Positions 1 through 5,163 of a stretch of DNA of 5,163 nucleotides are shown here, in pieces; the first letter of the stretch is position 1; each line of letters starts with the position of its first letter. Under the pieces are notes generated by a model. That model worked only from the letters and a program-made list of their open reading frames with translations, did not search any database and was not told the origin of the DNA. This DNA comes from Desulfovibrionales bacterium GWA2_65_9 (GTDB lineage Bacteria; Desulfobacterota; Desulfovibrionia; Desulfovibrionales; Desulfovibrionaceae), in contig MGTN01000055.1 in the NCBI GenBank assembly GCA_001799475.1, positions 1-5,163 on the forward strand. Reading direction: 5' to 3'. The translations under genes were made by a program, and so were the position numbers.

Positions 1-704
1 GCATCACCGAGAGCGACCTGTTCAGCGCCGAACTGCAGCTGGTGCCTGCCGGGCCAGCGCGCAGCGTCGGGCTCGACGGCTCCATGATCGGCGGCTACGG
101 CCATGATGACCGTTCCTGCGTCTACGCGTCGCTCCAGGCCCTTTTGTCCGAGAAGACCCCGGAACACACGCAGCTGCTGCTGTTCTGGGATAAGGAAGAA
201 ATTGGCTCCGAGGGCGGCACCGGCGCGCAGTCCCTGTTCTTCGAGTACGCCGTGGCCGACTTGATCGCGGCCTGGGAGCCCAAGGCGCGGCTGCCGGAGG
301 TCTTCCAGCGCGGCATGGCCATCAGCGCCGACGTCAACGCCGCCGTGGACCCGGACCACCTGGACGTCTTCGAGAAGCGCAACGCCGCCTACATGGGCTT
401 TGGGCCCTGCTTCAACAAGTTCACCGGGCACCGGGGCAAGGTCGGGGCCAACGACGCGCACCCGGAATACGTGGCCTACCTGCGGAACATTCTGGACAAG
501 GCCGGGGTGCCCTGGCAGATGGCCGAGCTGGGCAAGGTCGACCTGGGCGGCGGCGGCACGGTGGCCAAGTTCCTGGCCGTGTACGGCATGGACGTCATCG
601 ACATGGGCCCGGCCGTGCTGTCCATGCACAGCCCCTTCGAGGTGCTGGGCAAGGCCGACCTCTACGCCACGGTCCTGGCCTTCCGGGCCTTCCTCAAGAG
701 TTAG
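1..704 (+). CDS. M18-family zinc aminopeptidase, C-terminal half (partial, 5' end off window)
   Basis: This is the C-terminal part of a cytosolic dinuclear-zinc aminopeptidase that removes N-terminal residues from peptides. The frame is open from base 3 to the TAG at 702-704, giving 233 visible residues. M18 enzymes usually run about 420-480 residues, so roughly half is missing. A GTG at 42 lies inside the conserved stretch SAELQLVPAGPAR and is not a real start. Visible M18 features are: GYGHDDR, whose first Asp (105-107) matches the zinc-bridging Asp; FWDKEEIGSEG with the Glu-Glu pair (195-200) supplying the catalytic base and a zinc ligand; SADVNAAVDP with the Asp ligand at 330-332; ELGKVDLGGGGTVAKFLA; and the terminal MHSPFEV with the His ligand at 627-629. 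The first His ligand lies off the window. It resembles the bacterial aminopeptidase-I branch more than eukaryotic aspartyl aminopeptidase, so substrate preference (acidic or broader) is uncertain. The stop is 9 bases before selB, suggesting cotranscription. Confidence 0.93.
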   Translation, partial: ITESDLFSAELQLVPAGPARSVGLDGSMIGGYGHDDRSCVYASLQALLSEKTPEHTQLLLFWDKEEIGSEGGTGAQSLFFEYAVADLIAAWEPKARLPEVFQRGMAISADVNAAVDPDHLDVFEKRNAAYMGFGPCFNKFTGHRGKVGANDAHPEYVAYLRNILDKAGVPWQMAELGKVDLGGGGTVAKFLAVYGMDVIDMGPAVLSMHSPFEVLGKADLYATVLAFRAFLKS

Positions 705-707
705 GGG
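703..707 (+). promoter_or_regulatory. Ribosome binding site of selB, overlapping the upstream stop codon
   Basis: AGGGG lies 6 bases before the ATG at 714 and shares bases with the TAG of the aminopeptidase gene (702-704). It supports 714 over the in-frame ATG at 726 as the start. The protein from 714 reads MPVIMGTAGHIDHGKT, the usual short lead into the SelB G1 loop. The overlap also favours translational coupling of the two genes. Confidence 0.6.
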
Positions 708-713
708 CCGAAC

Positions 714-2642
714 ATGCCGGTCATCATGGGTACCGCCGGGCACATCGACCACGGCAAGACCACGCTGGTCAAGGCCCTCACGGGCATCGACTGCGACCGC
801 CTGGCCGAGGAGAAGAAGCGCGGCATCACCATTGAGCTGGGCTTCGCCTTCATGGATCTGCCCGACGTCAAACCAGGAGGCAAATCCGGTCCGCGCAAGC
901 TCGGCGTGGTCGACGTGCCCGGACACGAGCGTTTTGTGAAGAACATGGTGGCGGGCGCTGCGGGCATCGACTTCGTGGTGCTGGTCATCGCTGCGGACGA
1001 GGGCATCATGCCCCAGACCCGCGAGCACCTGGAGATCTGTTCGCTCCTGGGCATCACCACCGGGGTGGTGGCCCTGACCAAGGTCGACATGGTGGAGCCG
1101 GACTGGCTCATGATGGTCGAGGAGGAGGTATCGAACTACCTCAAGGGCTCGTTCCTTGAGGGCGCGCCCATTCTCCCTGTTTCCGCGCACACCGGGGCGG
1201 GCCTGGGCGAGCTCAAGGCCGAGCTGGCCAAACTGGTCGAGGCCTACGAGCCGCACCGCCGCTCGGATCTGCTGCGCCTGCCGGTGGACCGCGTGTTCAC
1301 CATGAAGGGCTACGGCACCGTGGTCACCGGTACCCTCGTGTCCGGCAAGGTCAAGGTGGGCGAGGACGTGACCGTGTATCCGGGGGGCCTGTCCTCCAAG
1401 GTGCGCACCCTGCAGTCCCACGGCGCGCAGGTGGAGGAGGTCCTGGCCGGCAGCCGCACGGCGGTGAACCTGTCCGGCCTGGAGGTGGAGCAGCTCGCGC
1501 GCGGCGATGTCCTGGCCCGGCCCGGCTCGCTTTTTCCCAGCCTGTCCTGGGATGTGGAGCTGACCTGCCTCAAGAGTTCGCCCCGGTCCATCAAGCACCG
1601 CAAGGAGGTGCACTTCCACCACGGCGCGCGCGAGGTCATGGCCCGGGTCTACATGCTCGAGGGCGAGGCCCTGGAGCCCGGCCAGACCGCTATCTGCCGC
1701 ATCCGCTTCACCGAGCCCCTGGCCGGAGTCTATGGCGACCGCGTGGTGGCGCGTTCCTTTTCGCCGCTCAGGACCATCGCGGGCGGGCGGCTGCTCTCGC
1801 CCCTGCCGCACCGGGTCAAGCGTTTCTCCCCGGCGGTTGAAACCCTGCGTGGCCTTGGTTCCGGCACGCCGGAAGAAATCGTGCTGGCGCAGCTGGAACT
1901 GGCCGCCAACGTGGGCTTGACCTTCGCCCAGCTGCTGGTGGCCAGCAGCATGGAGTCCAAGTCCCTGGACAAGGCCCTGCAGCTCATGGGCGGCCGGCAG
2001 GAGGCCCTGCTCGTTGACCGTGAAGCGAGAACCTATGTTTCGGGCACAGTGGTCCAGGCGCTGTCCGACAGCCTGCTGGCGTTTTTGGCGGACTTCCACG
2101 CGCGCGAGCCCATGAAGCCCGGCGTGGCGCGCGGCGGGCTGGCCTCCACCTGGGGGCGGCGGCTTTCGCCCAGGCTCTTCCACCTCGTGCTGGAGGGACT
2201 GTTGCGCAAGGGAGCCATAGCGTCCGACCAGGAGATCCTGCGCCTGCCGGAGCACAAGGTGTCGCTCGCCTCGGACGCCTCGGCCCTGCGCCAGAAACTT
2301 GTCGAGGCCTACACGACCGGTGGCCTGACCCCGCCGAACATGAAGGATGTGCTGGAGCCGCTGAACCTGACCTTCAAGGAGGCTGCGGCGGTGTTCAAGC
2401 TGCTCCAGGACGAGGGCCGGCTGGTGAAGATCAAGGAGGAGATGTACTTCGACGCGGCGGCTGTTGCCGGTCTCATCGAAAAGGTGGTGGCCTTCTTCGC
2501 CACCCACGAGGACATGCACCCGCAGGATTTTCGCGAGGTCTCGGGCCTCTCGCGCAAGTACGCCATTCCGCTCTTGGAGTATTTCGACAAGGAGAAGCTC
2601 ACCGTGCGCGTGGGCGACAACCGCAAGCTGCGCAAGCGCTGA
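714..2642 (+). CDS. selB: Selenocysteine-specific translation elongation factor SelB
   Basis: SelB is a cytosolic GTPase that carries selenocysteinyl-tRNA(Sec) to the ribosome at UGA codons marked by a SECIS hairpin. It replaces EF-Tu for this codon. The 642-residue length is normal for bacterial SelB. The GTPase domain (about 1-180) has G1 GHIDHGKT (9-16), G2 GITIELGFA (37-45), G3 DVPGHERF (67-74), G4 TKVD (122-125) and G5 SAHTG (157-161). Domain 2 starts near LPVDRVFTMKGYGTVVTGTL (189-208), and domain 3 spans about 280-370. The rest, about 380-642, matches the SelB winged-helix repeats that bind the mRNA hairpin. It ends in the typical SRKYAIPLLEYFDKEKLTVR motif. A short Gly/Lys/Pro-rich stretch (52-61) separates G2 from G3. 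The gene has no frameshift or internal stop. It starts 9 bases after the aminopeptidase stop and converges on a tRNA-His gene. Neither selA, selD nor a tRNA-Sec gene lies in the window. Confidence 0.97.
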   Translation: MPVIMGTAGHIDHGKTTLVKALTGIDCDRLAEEKKRGITIELGFAFMDLPDVKPGGKSGPRKLGVVDVPGHERFVKNMVAGAAGIDFVVLVIAADEGIMPQTREHLEICSLLGITTGVVALTKVDMVEPDWLMMVEEEVSNYLKGSFLEGAPILPVSAHTGAGLGELKAELAKLVEAYEPHRRSDLLRLPVDRVFTMKGYGTVVTGTLVSGKVKVGEDVTVYPGGLSSKVRTLQSHGAQVEEVLAGSRTAVNLSGLEVEQLARGDVLARPGSLFPSLSWDVELTCLKSSPRSIKHRKEVHFHHGAREVMARVYMLEGEALEPGQTAICRIRFTEPLAGVYGDRVVARSFSPLRTIAGGRLLSPLPHRVKRFSPAVETLRGLGSGTPEEIVLAQLELAANVGLTFAQLLVASSMESKSLDKALQLMGGRQEALLVDREARTYVSGTVVQALSDSLLAFLADFHAREPMKPGVARGGLASTWGRRLSPRLFHLVLEGLLRKGAIASDQEILRLPEHKVSLASDASALRQKLVEAYTTGGLTPPNMKDVLEPLNLTFKEAAAVFKLLQDEGRLVKIKEEMYFDAAAVAGLIEKVVAFFATHEDMHPQDFREVSGLSRKYAIPLLEYFDKEKLTVRVGDNRKLRKR

Positions 2643-2741
2643 GGCGCGTTGCCCAGGGCATAGACTGGGGCGGGCCGGGCATTCAGCTTGATTTTTTGGC
2701 CGGGCTCAAGCACAGTCCGGGCGCTGCGGCGGGCAAAGGAA

Positions 2742-2766
2742 AAGGCCCCGTGTGACACGGGGCCTT
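2742..2766 (-). terminator. Rho-independent terminator of tRNA-His, possibly bidirectional
   Basis: A perfect 11-bp inverted repeat (2742-2752 with 2756-2766, AAGGCCCCGTG and CACGGGGCCTT) closes on a 3-base loop. Read on the minus strand, the stem is followed by TT, CC and TTT, an interrupted U-tract over 2741-2735. It begins 12 bases beyond the encoded CCA of the tRNA, where a tRNA terminator is expected. On the plus strand it is followed only by GAATTTCTCG. It may also stop transcripts from selB, whose stop codon is 99 bases upstream, but less efficiently. I found no clearer selB terminator in 2643-2741. Confidence 0.85.
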
Positions 2767-2778
2767 GAATTTCTCGAG

Positions 2779-2855
2779 TGGGGTGAATGAAGGGGCTTGA
2801 ACCCTCGGCCCCCAGGGCCACAACCTGGTGCTCTACCAACTGAGCTACACCCACC
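2779..2855 (-). tRNA. tRNA-His (anticodon GTG)
   Basis: The minus strand folds into a complete cloverleaf. The acceptor stem GTGGGTG (2854-2848) pairs with CATTCAC (2789-2783). The D arm is GCTC/GAGC with loop AGTTGGTA. The anticodon arm is CCAGG/CCTGG with loop TTGTGGC, placing anticodon GTG at 2821-2819. The variable loop is GGGCC, and the T arm is GAGGG/CCCTT with loop TTCAAGC. An extra 5' G (2855) faces discriminator C73 (2782), the G-1:C73 pair that histidyl-tRNA synthetase recognises, so the anticodon and the identity element agree. CCA is encoded at 2781-2779. Acceptor pairs 4-69 and 5-68 are both G-U, and pair 49-65 is a third wobble. It decodes CAC and CAU. It has its own promoter and terminator, lies tail-to-tail with selB and head-to-head with murA. 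Confidence 0.97.
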
Positions 2856-2870
2856 ACAGGAGGAAGTCTG

Positions 2871-2898
2871 TCTATACGACAGCCCCCCGGACGGTCAA
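2871..2898 (-). promoter_or_regulatory. Probable sigma70-type promoter of tRNA-His
   Basis: On the minus strand, TTGACC (2898-2893, five of six to TTGACA) is followed after 16 bases by TATAGA (2876-2871, four of six to TATAAT). The -10 box ends 15 bases before the encoded G-1 of the tRNA, leaving a leader of about 8-9 bases for RNase P to remove. Position, orientation and match agree, but no start site is shown. The spacer contains a run of six G, which is unusual but not disqualifying. Confidence 0.65.
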
Positions 2899-2954
2899 GG
2901 ACTAATTCCAGAAATAACGAAACTGGCCAGGGAGCAAGCCTGGCCGGGGAACAC

Positions 2955-2959
2955 GAGGA
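2955..2959 (+). promoter_or_regulatory. Ribosome binding site that fixes the murA start
   Basis: GAGGA sits 5 bases before the ATG at 2965. The same frame stays open upstream to an ATG at 2797, but that start lies inside the tRNA-His gene and would add 56 residues of proline-rich sequence unlike any MurA. The start at 2965 gives the standard N-terminus MDKLIIEGGAKLKGTIQVSG. Confidence 0.75.
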
Positions 2960-2964
2960 ACATT

Positions 2965-4218
<1,254 letters not shown>

Positions 4219-4287
4219 CCGGGCGCGAGCAGGAACCGTCAGGCGCGGGAAGCAATAACTGGGCGAGAGAATAAGTATAACCCAGCC

Positions 4288-4293
4288 GGGGAG
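4288..4293 (+). promoter_or_regulatory. Weak ribosome binding site of the comEC-like gene
   Basis: GGGGAG ends 3 bases before the ATG at 4297, a short spacing. The start is still preferred: the frame upstream holds no ATG, GTG or TTG between the murA stop and 4297, and the membrane segment expected near the ComEC N-terminus begins about 19 residues downstream. Confidence 0.5.
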
Positions 4294-4296
4294 AGT

Positions 4297-5163
4297 ATGC
4301 TCGCCAGCCAGCGCCAGGACCAGTTCGAGGCCGCAGGCCAGCCGCCCGGCCTGCTGGCCTGGCAGGTCTACTTCCTGGCTTACGTGGCGGGCATCTGGAG
4401 CCTTCGGCACCCGGAACCGGCCCTGGCCGTGGCCGGGCTGCTCTGGGTCGGACTGGCGGCCTTCCGCGCCAGGGGCTGGCGACCGGTCGTCCTGACCCTG
4501 GCCCTGGTGGCTGTGAGCTTTGCCGTTGGCCTGCTGCACGCGCGCTTTGTCCTGCCCGATATCCCGCCAATCTCCCCGGCCGTCACCGATGGCCGAAGCC
4601 AAGCCCTGCTGCGCGGCCGCGTGGCCGAGGTCAAGGACAAGCCCTTTGGCCGCCTGGAAATAGTCTTGGAGAACGTCCAGGCCGAGACTGTGGACAACGC
4701 AACCTCGGCTGTGCCAGGGCGCCTGTCCTGGGACTGGGACGAGCCGGGCTACCGGCCAGCGCCTGGCCAGGACGTGGCGGTCCGGTTGCGGCTCTGGCCC
4801 GTGCGCGGCTTCCAGAACCAGGGCGGCGCGGACTTTGACTGGCAGCAGCGCCTGCGCGGGGTGTTCCACCGGGCCTATGCGCGCGGCGCGCTGCCGGATA
4901 TCCGGTGGGGCCAGAGGCCCGCGCACTTCTGGTGGGACCTGCGCGAGTCCCTGCGCGCAAGCCTGCTGCGGCACCTGCCGCCGACCCAGGGCGGGGCCGT
5001 GCTGCTGGGCCTGCTCATGGGCGACCGCTCGTTGATCGGCCTCCCGGTCACCGAGGAGCTGCGCGCGGCCGGGCTGGCGCACACCCTGGCCTTGTCCGGG
5101 CTGAACGTGGTCTACGTGGCGCTTCTGGGCTTGGGCCTGGCCTGGCTCATTGGGCTGGCCTGG
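4297..5163 (+). CDS. comEC: ComEC/Rec2-family DNA-uptake channel protein, N-terminal part (partial, 3' end off window)
   Basis: ComEC/Rec2 proteins form the inner-membrane channel that brings single-stranded DNA into the cytoplasm during natural transformation. The frame runs open for 289 codons to the right edge; family members usually have about 700-850 residues. Hydrophobic segments at about 19-36, 41-57 and 63-84 fit the N-terminal membrane hairpins of the DUF4131 region. A soluble stretch (about 89-220) fits its OB-like domain, including NQGGADFDWQQRLRGV, the counterpart of the NPGGFD-type motif. The core competence domain then begins: GAVLLGLLMGDRSLIG (233-248), TEELRAAGLAHTLALSGLN (252-270) and a hydrophobic helix to the edge. 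The family motif is normally SGLH, but here it reads SGLN. The gene is in the same frame as murA and starts 78 bases after it, so cotranscription is possible. The C-terminal metallo-beta-lactamase-like domain, if present, is off the window. Many bacteria carry comEC without demonstrated competence. Confidence 0.9.
   Translation, partial: MLASQRQDQFEAAGQPPGLLAWQVYFLAYVAGIWSLRHPEPALAVAGLLWVGLAAFRARGWRPVVLTLALVAVSFAVGLLHARFVLPDIPPISPAVTDGRSQALLRGRVAEVKDKPFGRLEIVLENVQAETVDNATSAVPGRLSWDWDEPGYRPAPGQDVAVRLRLWPVRGFQNQGGADFDWQQRLRGVFHRAYARGALPDIRWGQRPAHFWWDLRESLRASLLRHLPPTQGGAVLLGLLMGDRSLIGLPVTEELRAAGLAHTLALSGLNVVYVALLGLGLAWLIGLAW

Noticed and set aside
42..44. GTG at 42 as the start of a short aminopeptidase
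   Set aside because: The frame continues upstream to base 3 and the residues before it match conserved M18 sequence, so the gene is simply cut by the window edge.
400..939. A 179-codon plus-strand frame overlapping the aminopeptidase and selB
   Set aside because: It is out of frame with two genes whose motifs are unmistakable, and its Pro, Ser, Trp and Arg composition is that of a shifted GC-rich reading frame.
2309..2857. A 182-codon minus-strand frame across the selB 3' end and the tRNA
   Set aside because: It runs through the tRNA-His gene, its terminator and the coding strand of selB. Its start lies at the tRNA 5' end and the protein has no recognisable family.
2858..2863. AGGAGG on the plus strand, a perfect Shine-Dalgarno-like match
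   Set aside because: No ATG, GTG or TTG follows at usable spacing. It is the complement of the tRNA-His leader and most likely chance.
2797..2964. N-terminal extension of murA from an ATG at 2797
   Set aside because: It overlaps the tRNA-His gene and adds proline-rich sequence foreign to MurA. The ATG at 2965 has a ribosome binding site and gives the normal length, with the catalytic Cys at 115.
4276..4281. TATAAC as a -10 box of a comEC promoter
   Set aside because: At 15-18 bases upstream there is nothing resembling TTGACA, and transcription would start within a few bases of the ribosome binding site.

Overview
The window is high-GC bacterial chromosome with dense housekeeping genes. Strong codon bias produces long but meaningless open frames on the opposite strand. 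Two things suggest a Desulfovibrio-like deltaproteobacterium (Desulfobacterota): a selenocysteine elongation factor (SelB) in a GC-rich genome, and the general style of the proteins. This is inferred from family resemblance read by eye. No marker here proves it.

Layout from left to right. (1) Bases 1-704, +: the C-terminal half of an M18-family zinc aminopeptidase, cut by the left edge. (2) Bases 714-2642, +: selB, complete, starting 9 bases after the aminopeptidase stop and probably cotranscribed with it. (3) Bases 2643-2964: a 322-base region without a protein gene. It holds a histidine tRNA on the minus strand (anticodon GTG, encoded CCA, encoded G-1), a strong hairpin terminator just beyond its 3' end and a sigma70-like promoter just before its 5' end. 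(4) Bases 2965-4218, +: murA, complete, with the catalytic cysteine at the usual position 115. (5) Bases 4297-5163, +: the start of a ComEC/Rec2-type DNA-uptake channel gene, cut by the right edge.

The genes belong to separate processes: peptide turnover, selenocysteine insertion at UGA, histidine decoding, the first committed step of peptidoglycan synthesis, and DNA import. The aminopeptidase-selB pair looks like one transcription unit. murA and comEC lie on the same strand 78 bases apart and may form another. The tRNA is convergent with selB and divergent from murA, so 2643-2964 is both a termination zone and a divergent promoter zone.

I found no mobile element, CRISPR array, phage gene, toxin-antitoxin pair or defence system. 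I see no previously undescribed system. The points worth a second look are small: an Asn in place of the usual His in the ComEC core motif, tandem G-U pairs in the tRNA-His acceptor stem, a dyad over the tRNA promoter -10 box, and selB without selA or selC beside it.
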